A DNA stretch of 64,000 nt from Sulfurimicrobium sp963779055. GTDB taxonomy: Bacteria > Pseudomonadota > Gammaproteobacteria > Burkholderiales > Sulfuricellaceae. The position numbers were made by a program, and so were the translations under genes. The notes under the pieces are model-generated. The model saw only the letters and a list, made by a program, of their open reading frames with translations. It was not told where the DNA came from and searched no databases. Positions 43,729-52,748 of this stretch are shown piece by piece; positions within the stretch are counted from its first letter, which is position 1; each line of letters starts with the position of its first letter. Location of the stretch: the NCBI GenBank assembly GCA_963779055.1, contig CAVZWN010000002.1, forward strand, positions 186,001-250,000. Reading direction: 5' to 3'.

Positions 43729-44706
43729 ATGAGCATTCATACAGGTATTTTCCTTGCGACCGCCCTGATGGCTGCGCAAGCAATGGCAGCAGACGGACCT
43801 GGTGCCAACCGTTCTTCTCAAGCACCCTCAGGCATGGCCGCCGAACACCAGCACCATGAACATGACGCTGCACAGCCGCCCTCCGGCAGCACTGAGCAGC
43901 CGAGGGCGGCAAGCCAAGGCAAATGGCAGAGCCGGGAGTGGACAAAATACCCCCTGATTACCCCGGCGATGCGCCGTGGAGAACGCGACCGGATGAGTAC
44001 GGGGCTGGTGGAAAAGAACATCGAAACGGATTTTTTCGAGGTTTTTGCTCCTGATTCCAGTGTTGAAAGCGCGCGGCGAAAAGTAGCCGTCGAGCCGGAA
44101 GGCACCGCAATCAAGGCGCTGCCCAAGCTCGGAAATTACTACTGGGTGACCGCCCGGCAGGAAAAGGAAGGCGAGGTAACGATAGCTTCCACGCCTTACT
44201 ATTTCGGCGAACCCGGCCCGGCGCCGACAAAGATGCTGCTGGAACAGAAGTACGAACTGGAGATCATTCCCCAGCCCTTGCCGCGCGAACACGGTGCCTG
44301 GCGCGAGAGCGAGAAATGGTCGTTCATGCTGCGCTTCAACGGCCAGCCGCTGGCCAGCAAGGCCGTCCGGATGGAAACCGAGTTCGGCACCAGAACGGAT
44401 TTCATGAGTGATAAAGATGGCATCGTGACCGTACTGTTCCCGCGCGACTTCAAGCCAGTCGAGAAAAAACCGGGGCAGGACGGACACAGCCACGGCCCGC
44501 GCCGGGCGAAGTTCGTGCTGGCAGCAGAGCATGACGATAGCGGCAAACATTACCTGACAGCATTCAACTTCACCTATTCGGCCGACCCCGACCGCAACCG
44601 CGACATGCTCGCCGGGGTAGGTTTCGGCGTATTCGGCATGCTGCTGGCTGTACCGCTGCTGCGCCGCAAGAAGGCCGACAACAACAAAAACGCCAGGGAG
44701 GCATGA
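43729..44706 (+). CDS. DUF4198-like membrane-anchored periplasmic protein
   Basis: 325 aa. Signal peptide to 'AMAADG', a His-rich segment 'AEHQHHEHD' (residues ~40-48), then beta-domains with 'FNGQPLASKAVRMETEFG' and 'SDKDGIVTVLFP' that match the DUF4198 (NikM-like, metal transport associated) pattern, a further 'GHSHGPRRAKFVLAAEHDDSGKHYL' stretch, and one C-terminal TM helix 'MLAGVGFGVFGMLLAVPLL' with positive tail. Likely a metal-binding periplasmic domain. It follows the receptor by 18 bases. Confidence 0.7.
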   Translation: MSIHTGIFLATALMAAQAMAADGPGANRSSQAPSGMAAEHQHHEHDAAQPPSGSTEQPRAASQGKWQSREWTKYPLITPAMRRGERDRMSTGLVEKNIETDFFEVFAPDSSVESARRKVAVEPEGTAIKALPKLGNYYWVTARQEKEGEVTIASTPYYFGEPGPAPTKMLLEQKYELEIIPQPLPREHGAWRESEKWSFMLRFNGQPLASKAVRMETEFGTRTDFMSDKDGIVTVLFPRDFKPVEKKPGQDGHSHGPRRAKFVLAAEHDDSGKHYLTAFNFTYSADPDRNRDMLAGVGFGVFGMLLAVPLLRRKKADNNKNAREA

Positions 44707-45761
44707 TGCTCAAGACGATATTCCCCACGCTCGGCCGCTTCCGGCTGTTCATCCAGATCGCCATGCTGCTGCTGACGGTGTATGGCTCCAATGTAGTCGG
44801 TTTCTACATGGCTGAGAAAGTGTCCAATGCGCTACCGGCGCTATCCTGCGCCTACGATCAACAGAACGGCGCTTACTGCGTGCTGATCCCGACTCAGCAC
44901 CAGTTGCACCACCGCATCGGAGAGGCGCTGGTCAAGGCGCAGCAGCTTACCTTCCAGATGGTGCTGCCGCTGCTGTTCACGCTGCTCACCTTCTTTACCT
45001 TCTTCTTTGTGCTGAGCAAGGCCTTCTGCGGCTGGATCTGCCCGCTGGGAACGATTCAGGAGCTGATCAACAAGCTTGGGCGCAGGCTCAACATGCCACT
45101 GCGCCGTTTCGAGAACGGCAATGTCAGCAAGGTGCGGCCGGTGAAATGGCTGATGCTGCTGGTACTGGTACTGGCGCTGCCGCTCCTGACTGGCCTCGGC
45201 GTGACGCCGCACAGCCTGGGCAACCCCTTCTGCGATGTCTGCCCGTCGCGCATCGCCACCACCCTGCTCACCGGCAACACCGAACAACTGGCGCTACGCA
45301 CCGGCGACGGCATCGCCTTCACCCTCGGCGCCATCGCCAATACCATGGCCGGTTTCATTCTGGTGGCGGCATTCGCCGTGCGCCAGCCGTTCTGCCGCAT
45401 CTGCCCGCTGCTTTCGTTCAACGCGGTATTCCAGCGTCTGTCGCCGATGCGACTGGTGAAGAAACAGCATGACAAGTGCGACAAGTGCGGCATCTGTGCC
45501 AAGGCCTGCCCGATGGACATCCATGAGATTGCCCGCGAACACGGCAGCAAGGCCTATCACGAGGACTGCACCCTGTGCGGCCGCTGTGTCGAGTTCTGCC
45601 CGGATGACGACGTGATCCAGATGAAATGGGGCCCGATTCCGCTGTTCAAGTCCAGCCGCGAGTATTACAAGCGGCGCATGAAGGGCGAGATGCCGGATGG
45701 CGCCATCAAAATCGTTGCGGCACCACGCAAGCCCGCCTCAGGAGCCGAAGAGCATGCTTGA
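44703..45761 (+). CDS. Membrane polyferredoxin of the NapH/NosR type
   Basis: 352 aa. About five TM helices, with cytoplasmic cysteine motifs 'FCGWICPLG', 'FCDVCPSRI', 'FCRICPLLS' and two ferredoxin motifs 'CDKCGICAKACPMD' and 'CTLCGRCVEFCPDD' (two 4Fe-4S clusters). This resembles NapH, NosR C-terminal parts and CcoG-like proteins that pass electrons across or along the membrane. Overlaps the previous gene by 4 bases and the next by 8. Electron delivery for metal reduction or thiol reduction is inferred. Confidence 0.82.
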   Translation: MMLKTIFPTLGRFRLFIQIAMLLLTVYGSNVVGFYMAEKVSNALPALSCAYDQQNGAYCVLIPTQHQLHHRIGEALVKAQQLTFQMVLPLLFTLLTFFTFFFVLSKAFCGWICPLGTIQELINKLGRRLNMPLRRFENGNVSKVRPVKWLMLLVLVLALPLLTGLGVTPHSLGNPFCDVCPSRIATTLLTGNTEQLALRTGDGIAFTLGAIANTMAGFILVAAFAVRQPFCRICPLLSFNAVFQRLSPMRLVKKQHDKCDKCGICAKACPMDIHEIAREHGSKAYHEDCTLCGRCVEFCPDDDVIQMKWGPIPLFKSSREYYKRRMKGEMPDGAIKIVAAPRKPASGAEEHA

Positions 45762-46569
45762 TACCATCATGCCCGGCGGCGCTGTAGCCGTGCCGGAAAC
45801 CATCGGCCTGTTCTCGGTCTGGTTGCTGGGCGTTTCCATGGGACTGACTGCCTGCACCGTCACCTGCCTGCCATTCATGGGCACCTGGGTGCTGGGGCGC
45901 GGCGGCAGCAATCGCGAAACGCTGACAGACACCGGGGTGTTCCTGCTGGGCCGGGTGACGGCCTACAGCCTGCTCGGCGGCCTGGCCGGCGCGCTCGGGA
46001 TGTGGCTGACCCAGACGCTCTCCAGCGGCATCGGCAATGTCTTCATCGGTGTTGCCAGCATTGGCGCGGGCATATGGCTGCTGCTGCCGGCACGGCGCAA
46101 GTCTCTGTGTAGCGCAGCAAAACGGGGGGCCGGCACGCCGCCTTTTCTGCTCGGCTTTTCCCTGAGCCTGACACCGTGTGCGCCGCTGGCCTCGCTCCTG
46201 GCCATCTGCGCACTTTCCGGCGGAACCCTGTCCGGCGCTGGCTTCGGCCTGATGTTCGGCCTCGGCGCCGCACTGACACCCTTGTTGCTGCTGCTTCCAC
46301 TCCTGAACCTGTTCGGCGCCCGGATGCGAGAAAGCCAGCCCTGGTTGACGAAATGGATCCGTTTTGGCGCGGCAGGCGTCCTGATTCTAATCGGGATGCG
46401 CCGACTGTGGCCGATTTGGCTCATCCCTCCTCAGCGACAATTGTCTGACAGAGGGATAAATGGAAGCAATGAGCAAAGAAGCGAAAGAAATGAGCGTAGC
46501 AAGGCTCAGGTAACAGCCCAAAACCTTGAGGTCATGGTTCGCCTTGCCCACCCAGAATTACGTAATTGA
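45754..46569 (+). CDS. DsbD/SafE-like integral membrane protein
   Basis: 271 aa. Six hydrophobic helices; 'WLLGVSMGLTACTVTCLPFMGTW' and 'LGFSLSLTPCAPLASLLAIC' repeat the Cys-Pro helix pairs of CcdA/DsbD and sulfite-exporter-like families, which carry thiol electrons across the membrane. Start at 45754 inside the preceding gene. The last ~45 residues (after 'WLIPP') are polar and Arg/Glu/Asn-rich, unlike the family, and may be readthrough. Confidence 0.75.
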   Translation: MLDTIMPGGAVAVPETIGLFSVWLLGVSMGLTACTVTCLPFMGTWVLGRGGSNRETLTDTGVFLLGRVTAYSLLGGLAGALGMWLTQTLSSGIGNVFIGVASIGAGIWLLLPARRKSLCSAAKRGAGTPPFLLGFSLSLTPCAPLASLLAICALSGGTLSGAGFGLMFGLGAALTPLLLLLPLLNLFGARMRESQPWLTKWIRFGAAGVLILIGMRRLWPIWLIPPQRQLSDRGINGSNEQRSERNERSKAQVTAQNLEVMVRLAHPELRN

Positions 46570-46726
46570 TCGGCTATTGCCCCAGGCCACGGCACCGAGG
46601 AGCAAGAGCCCGAAAAATCGGACTGAAGTCCAACCTACAAGTTAAAACATCAAATGGACACATCAATAGTTTTATGGCCACTTTCTGGAATACGCGACCC
46701 CAATCGACATTTTGATGCCAGAAAAA

Positions 46727-46740
46727 ATGACGCTGATCAA
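46727..46740. promoter_or_regulatory. FNR/CRP-type half-conserved site (operon 2)
   Basis: ATGAC-GCTG-ATCAA matches TTGAT-N4-ATCAA at 8 of 10 positions and sits 40 bases before the RegA boxes, as in the first operon. Confidence 0.35.
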
Positions 46741-46778
46741 GTATTCTCTACTTATCTCCTCCCAACCCCCGTCATCGG

Positions 46779-46842
46779 GTGCGGCATATTGCCGCGCGGC
46801 ACTATGCCGCATTCTGTCGGGGAACTTTCGCATTTAACATGG
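46779..46842 (+). promoter_or_regulatory. Shared promoter block with tandem RegA boxes (operon 2)
   Basis: GCGGC-ATATT-GCCGC (46781-46795) directly abuts GCGGC-ACTAT-GCCGC (46796-46810); both are perfect 5-5-5 palindromes. CGGGGAACTTT and TTTAACAT follow, as in the block at 41283. In box 1 the two arms differ from the other operon by paired changes that keep the palindrome, so selection on the dyad is likely. Confidence 0.7.
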
Positions 46843-46960
46843 CCCCCTCTAAATACAGCCATGTAACTCCATAAACAGGACGCTCATTTTTAGCCTGCTC
46901 CGAAACAAAGCGTGCCTGGAAAACGGATGGAAAAAATAATTTTCGGGAGAAAATAATAAA

Positions 46961-49244
46961 ATGAGTAACAGAATTTTGCAGGCTTTGGTGGCAGGAGTGT
47001 GCGCGGGAATATCGGGTTCGGTTATTGCGGCAACGGTTATTGCGGCAGACGATGCTGTACTGGGCGAAATGGTAGTTAGCGGCGAAAAAACAGCCGTAGA
47101 CCGGAATATTCCCGCAGTGTCCGAGGGAATCACCGCAAAGGAAATGGCTGAAACCGTCAACGTCATCAACGTTGAAGACGCGGTGAAATACCTGCCCAGC
47201 CTGCAAATTCGCAAGCGCTATATCGGCGACCGCAACAGCATTGTGGCCTCACGCTCTTCCGGCACGCTGGTTAGCGCCCGCTCCCTGGTCTATGCAGATG
47301 GATTGTTACTATCCAATCTGCTTGGCAATAGTTTTAACTTCCCTCCGCGCTGGAGCCTGGTGTCGCCGGAGGAAGTCGACCGGATTGATGTTATTTACGG
47401 CCCTTTTGCTGCAGCTTATCCGGGTAATTCGATGGGGGCCACGATCCTGATGACAACGCGCATGCCGGAAAAATTCGAGGCACACGCCAAGGCTCAGGCC
47501 TTTCAGGAAGATTTCCAGCTTTATGGCACTGATGAAAGTTATGACGGATATCAGGTCAATGCCTTGCTGGGGAATCGCCATAATGATCTGGCCTGGTTCG
47601 CCAGCTTCAATCATCTTGACAGCAAAGGCCATCCGATGAGCTTTGCAACCAAAGCCATTTCCACTACAGCCGCCGGTGGCGCCGACACGGTGGTTACCGG
47701 AGCATATCGCGACACCGACCCAAATGGCGATGGGCGCATAGTTCTGGGTGCGACCAGCATCGACCAGTCTGTGCAGGACAACCTCAAGGTCAAATTAGCC
47801 TATGACATTTCACCGGCGGTGCGGGCTTCCTACATCCTGGGCTACTGGAAGAACGATTCGGATTCCTCTGTACAAAGCTATTTGCGCGATGCTGCCGGTA
47901 ACCCGGTCTACAGCGGCAACGTCAACATCGATGGGTTCCGATATTCCCTCAACTCCAGCGTTTTCCGGCCGAGCAAAAGGACTGAGGAACACTGGATGCA
48001 TGGCCTTACGCTGAAAACCGACACCAGGAATGAGTGGGATTTCGAGGCCGCTGCCAGTTACTACAATTTCGGCACGGATGAACAACGCTCACCGACGACA
48101 GCCCTGCCCAGCGCACAGAATGGTGGCGCGGGCCAAATCGCCCTGAATGACGGTACCGGGTGGCGCAACCTCGACCTCAGGGCCAACTGGCGCCCGGGAC
48201 TGGACAAGGGTCGCCACGAGGTGAGCTTTGGCTATCACTACGACCGCTATATTCTGGACAGCCGGGTTTTTAATACTACGAACTGGTTGAACGGCAGCTC
48301 CACCAGCCGTGTTTCTGCCTTTGCCGGAAACACCGAAGCGCAGGCAGTATATGCTCAGGATGCCTGGCGCTTCGCACCCGACTGGAAGTTAACCGTGGGA
48401 GGCCGCGAAGAGCGCTGGAATGCTTTTGGAGGTTCCATTTCGAACAGCTACATCCACGTTGGGTTACGCTGAGCGGACAGAAAACTTCTTCTCGCCCAAG
48501 GCCTCGCTTTCCATGCAGGCCACTCCAGACTGGCTGTTGCGCGCTTCCTTAGGCAAAGCCTACCGCATGCCTACCGTAAGCGAATTGTTCCAGGGAAGCA
48601 TCAGCTCTGGCGCTATCGTCAACAACGACCCCAATCTCAAGCCGGAAAAGGCCATATCCGGTGAACTGACCGCCGAAAGAGATCTGGGAAAGGGACTGTT
48701 GCGAATGACCTTGTTCCAGGATGATGCCTATGACGCCCTTTACAGCCAGACTGATATCACGGTTTTCCCCACCGTGACCAACATCCAGAACATCGACAAG
48801 ATCCGTACGCGCGGCATCGAATTGGCTTTCCAGGGTAAAGATGTCGGCCTGCGCGGGCTGGATTTATCCGGCAGCGTCACCTATGCCGACTCGGAGATTC
48901 TGAAGAATGACAAGAATTCTGCCAGTGTCGGCAAGACACAACCACGCGTACCAGACTGGCGCGCCACTGCCGCAGCCACCTGGCACCAGGGTGACAGCCT
49001 GAGCTACACGCTGGCCGCGCGTTATAGTGGGCGGCAGTTCAACACGCTGGACAATACCGATATCAACCCTAGCACCTATGGCGGCACAAGCAGCTTCTTC
49101 GTGGTCGATGCCCGGGTGAACTACAAGCTTGCAAAACAGTACACAGCCTCTATTGGGGTGGATAACCTGAACAACTATAAACACTATCTTGCGCACCCCA
49201 TGCCACAACGGACTTTCCACGCCGAGGTGAAATTTGATTACTAG
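46961..49244 (+). pseudogene. TonB-dependent receptor 2, one +1 frameshift
   Basis: Restored length 760 aa. Signal peptide (to 'VIAADD'), TonB box 'LGEMVVSGEK', plug ('VEDAVKYLPSLQIRKRY', 'VSPEEVDRIDVIYGPFAAAYPGNSMG'), barrel ending '...RTFHAEVKFDY' with terminal aromatic. The frame steps +1 near 48449, between 'GGSISNS' and 'LGYAERTENFFSPK'; both halves are otherwise clean. First gene of operon 2; the propeller gene starts 11 bases after it. Confidence 0.86.
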
Positions 49245-49255
49245 GGGCGGCGTCA

Positions 49256-50491
49256 ATGATTAAAGCAGGGCTGGCCTGGTTTGCAGTGGCGATGGGCCTG
49301 GGGTTTGCATCCCAGGCGGCGGGGCAATCTACTCATGCAGACCATGGTGCCGCGCCCATCCCCACTGAGAGAGCCGCGAGATGGAAAGCAACGCTTGCCA
49401 AGCCTTCATTTGCGACATCCGCCGCTTTTGACGAGAACGGTCGCTTGTGGCGCACATCGACTCAGGATGGTTATGTAATCACGAGCCATTCTGATAACCA
49501 TGGCAAAACCTGGAGCCAGGCAGTCAAGGTCAATACCGGGCCGGAGAATATTTTGGCTGACGGTGAAAATCGCCCCAAGATCCTGGTCCGCAGAAACATG
49601 GTCTACGTTTCATACACGCAAGGCCTGGATAAGCCCATGACCGGCCACATCCGTTTCAGCCGCTCGACCGACGGCGGCAAGACATTTTCGCCGCCTGTCA
49701 CCGTCAACGACGATCCGGAAATCATCAGCCATCGCTTCGAGGCCATGGGCGTCAATGATCGCGGACAGGTTTATCTGGCCTGGCTGGACAAACGCGACCT
49801 CTCCGCCGCGCAGAAAGAAGGCCGGCCTTATACCGGCGCAGCGGTGTATTACGCCGTTTCTGATGACAACGGCGCCAGTTTTCGGCCCTAACCGCAAGCT
49901 GGCAGACCATTCCTGCGAGTGTTGCAGAGTAGCGATGGCGATGGAGCCGGATGGCGTGCCAGTCGTGTTCTGGCGCCATATCTTACGGCAAAAACACGCG
50001 CGACTTCGCGCTCGCCCGCCTGGATGAAAACCCCACGCCGGTGCGCGCCACGCACGACAACTGGCAGGTGGATGGCTGCCCTCATCACGGCGGGGCGGTC
50101 TCCATTGGTTCTGACGGAATCTATCACATGGTCTGGTTCAATAACGGGCCGGAACGCCATGGCCTGTTTTATGGATCGAGCAACGATGACGGCCAGAGTT
50201 TTTCACTCCCCAGAGCTTTCGGCAATGAGGATGCACAGGCCGGGCACCCGGATATACTGAGCCTGGGAAAGAAAGTTTTCGTAGTCTGGAAGGAATTCGA
50301 CGGCAAGGAAGCCTCGGTACAGGAAATACATTCTTCCGACGGTGGTCACTTCCTGGTCCGGCCCGAGCCGCCTTGCGGCAACAGCAGGCGCTTCAGACCA
50401 TCCCATGCTGATCGCCCATCAGGACAAGGCTTACCTGTCCTGGCAAACGGAAAAGGATGGGTTGCAAGTGCTGGAGATCAAACAGCCATGA
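49256..50491 (+). pseudogene. Secreted BNR beta-propeller with Cys/His clusters, three +1 shifts
   Basis: Restored length 410 aa. Signal peptide (MIKAGLAWFAVAMGLGFASQAAG). Repeated Asp-box words 'SHSDNHGKTWSQ', 'SRSTDGGKTFSP', 'AVSDDNGASF', 'SNDDGQSFSLP' mark a sialidase-like propeller. Unusual extras: 'SCECCRVA' (Cys-rich, about residue 219) and 'DGCPHHGGAV', which look like metal or redox sites rather than glycosidase features. +1 steps near 49880, 49981 and 50375. Overlaps the thioredoxin gene by 4 bases. Probably a metal or thiol-handling periplasmic protein, not a true sialidase (inference). Confidence 0.75.
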
Positions 50492-50971
50492 ACATGCGAC
50501 AGCTTTTATTCATAGCTTTGTTCTGGCTCCTGGCTGTTGCTGCTCATGCCGCCTCACCGGACGCCCAAACCTTTCGTTCAGGGCAGCATGAAAGAAGTGG
50601 CCATCACCCACAGCGGCAAGCCCTTCATCCTCGCTTTCTGGTCGCTGAGCTGCGTCCATTGCAAGGCCAACCTGGAACAGTTCGGCAAACTGCTCCAGCA
50701 ACATCCCCAGTTGCCTCTCGTACTGGTTTCCACCGACACGCCGGAAGAGAAAACAGCGCTCATGACGGTGCTTGAAAAACATGGCCTCGGAAGGGTGCAA
50801 AGCTGGGTGTTTGCCGACCGCTTCGTTGAGCGGCTGCATTTTGAAATTGATCGCAGGTGGCGCGGCGAATTACCCCGCACCTATTTGTATGATGCCAACC
50901 ACCAGGCCCGCACCATTACCGGCAAGCTGGATGAAACGGAAATAGCACACTGGGTTAAAACCCATTACTAG
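50488..50971 (+). pseudogene. TlpA-like periplasmic thioredoxin, one +1 frameshift
   Basis: Restored length 160 aa. Signal peptide (MNMRQLLFIALFWLLAVAAHAA), thioredoxin fold with active site CxxC in 'FWSLSCVHCKANLEQF', 'LPRTYLYDANHQARTITGKL' at the end. The frame steps +1 near 50570 between 'SPDAQ' and 'PFVQGSMKEV'. TlpA-type proteins reduce or hold thiols and copper sites in the periplasm; the DsbD-like protein of operon 1 is a candidate electron source (inference). Confidence 0.8.
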
Positions 50972-50989
50972 AGGGTTTTCAGGTTAACC

Positions 50990-51651
50990 ATGGGAGGAGA
51001 AAAAGCACGAAGATGGCTGACAGTTGTCATGTTGGTGGCGCTTGCCCATGCCGGGGTATGGTACGGCCTGAGCCAGTTGAAACAGGACATCATTCCCCCC
51101 AGGCCGCTGAAAGTGATCGAGGTGGCCCTGCTGGCGCCCCGCCGCCGCCACCAAGGTCACGCCGAAACAGCCGCGAGCCGCCCAAACCAGAACCCAAGCC
51201 CAAAGTGCAGCCCAAGGCCAAGCCTGAACCGCGCCAGTTATTGCAGCCTCAGCCGGTGGCAGAACGCGTGGTTGAGCAGGCACCGGAACCGGCCCCGGTC
51301 GTCGTTGCGCCAACCCCGCCGGCACCGGCTGCCGTGGCCGCTCCCCGAGCCGAGGTGGAACCCGTTGTGGAAGCGCCGCGTTTCAACGCCGCCTATCTCA
51401 ACAACCCGCCACCGGCTTATCCCCTCTCGGCACGCCGCAGAGGGATTGAAGGGCGGGTTCTGGTGCGGGCCGAGGTGCTGGCAGACGGCTCCTGCAACCG
51501 GGTGGAGCTGAAAAAGACCAGCGGATTTGGCGCACTTGACGAGGCCGCGCTGGAAGCGGTTAAAAAATGGCGCTTCGTGCCCGCCCGCAGGGGCAGCCAA
51601 ACCATCGCAGCCTGGGTGGAAGTACCGATTACCTTTAAATTGGAAAATTAA
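50990..51651 (+). pseudogene. tonB: Energy transducer TonB, two +1 frameshifts
   Basis: Restored length 219 aa. N-terminal anchor helix (LTVVMLVALAHAGVWYGL), Pro/Lys/Glu-rich spanning segment ('EPPKPEPKPKVQPKAKPEP'), and the TonB C-terminal domain 'YPLSARRRGIEGRVLVRAEV' to 'WRFVPARRGSQTIAAWVEVP'. Two +1 steps in the Pro-rich part (about 51145 and 51175). Directly followed by exbB and exbD, so it serves the receptors of this locus. Confidence 0.88.
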
Positions 51652-51652
51652 C

Positions 51653-52309
51653 ATGTTTGCACATGCAACCTCACCCATCGTAGCCGCAACCCTGTGGCTT
51701 CTGATCACATTCTCGGTCGTTGCCTGGACGCTGATCGTGATGAAAGCCTGGACGCAGTGGCGCCTGTCACGGCAGAACAGCGCCTTTACCAGAACATTCT
51801 GGAGCGCCCGCAACCTGGCGGAAGCTGAATCCGCCGCGCAACAGGCGCAAGGCCCGCTGGCGCAACTGTGCCGCTCGGGATTCGAGGTGCTGCGCGAAAT
51901 CGAGAAAGATGGGGCGAACAGCCTGCAGAACAGCGGCGACAGACAGGACGTGCTGGAACGCCGCCTGCGCGCCGAGGTGCAGAAGGAAGTGCATAAGCTT
52001 GAAGGCGGCCTGATGGTGCTGGCCAGCATCGGCTCGACGGCGCCATTCGTCGGGCTGTTCGGCACGGTGTGGGGCATCATGCATGCCCTGCAGGATATTT
52101 CCCGCACCGGCTCGGCCGGGCTGGATGTGGTGGCGGGCCCGATCGGCGAAGCCCTGATCGCCACGGCGGTCGGCATCGCCACCGCCATTCCCGCTGTGCT
52201 GGCCTACAACTACGGCCTGCGCCAGGTGCGGCTGTATGGCGCGGAACTGGAAGAGTTCGCCAACGACTTCCTGCATCTCGCGCTCAAATCCGGTTTCAGC
52301 GTGAGATAG
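51653..52309 (+). CDS. exbB: Biopolymer transport protein ExbB
   Basis: 218 aa. Proton-channel subunit of the Ton motor: three TM helices, conserved 'LASIGSTAPFVGLFGTVWGIMHAL' and 'IGEALIATAVGIATAIPAVLAYN'. ATG at 51653 lies two bases after the tonB stop. Reading frame intact. Confidence 0.95.
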   Translation: MFAHATSPIVAATLWLLITFSVVAWTLIVMKAWTQWRLSRQNSAFTRTFWSARNLAEAESAAQQAQGPLAQLCRSGFEVLREIEKDGANSLQNSGDRQDVLERRLRAEVQKEVHKLEGGLMVLASIGSTAPFVGLFGTVWGIMHALQDISRTGSAGLDVVAGPIGEALIATAVGIATAIPAVLAYNYGLRQVRLYGAELEEFANDFLHLALKSGFSVR

Positions 52310-52319
52310 GAAACTTATC

Positions 52320-52724
<405 letters not shown>

Positions 52725-52748
52725 TTTTTTTTAACCTGAGGGGGTCCC

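Larger units (their letters stand above)
46570..46960. other. Intergenic region before TonB receptor 2
   Basis: 391 bases. Contains a small palindromic word GGACTGAAGTCC near 46620, an FNR-like site (46727-46740), the tandem RegA-box block (46779-46842) and an AT-rich leader. No coding signal. Confidence 0.6.

Noticed and set aside
49256..50491. True exo-alpha-sialidase
   Set aside because: Asp-box repeats alone are not enough; the Cys/His clusters and TonB/thioredoxin setting do not fit, and no other sialic acid genes are present.
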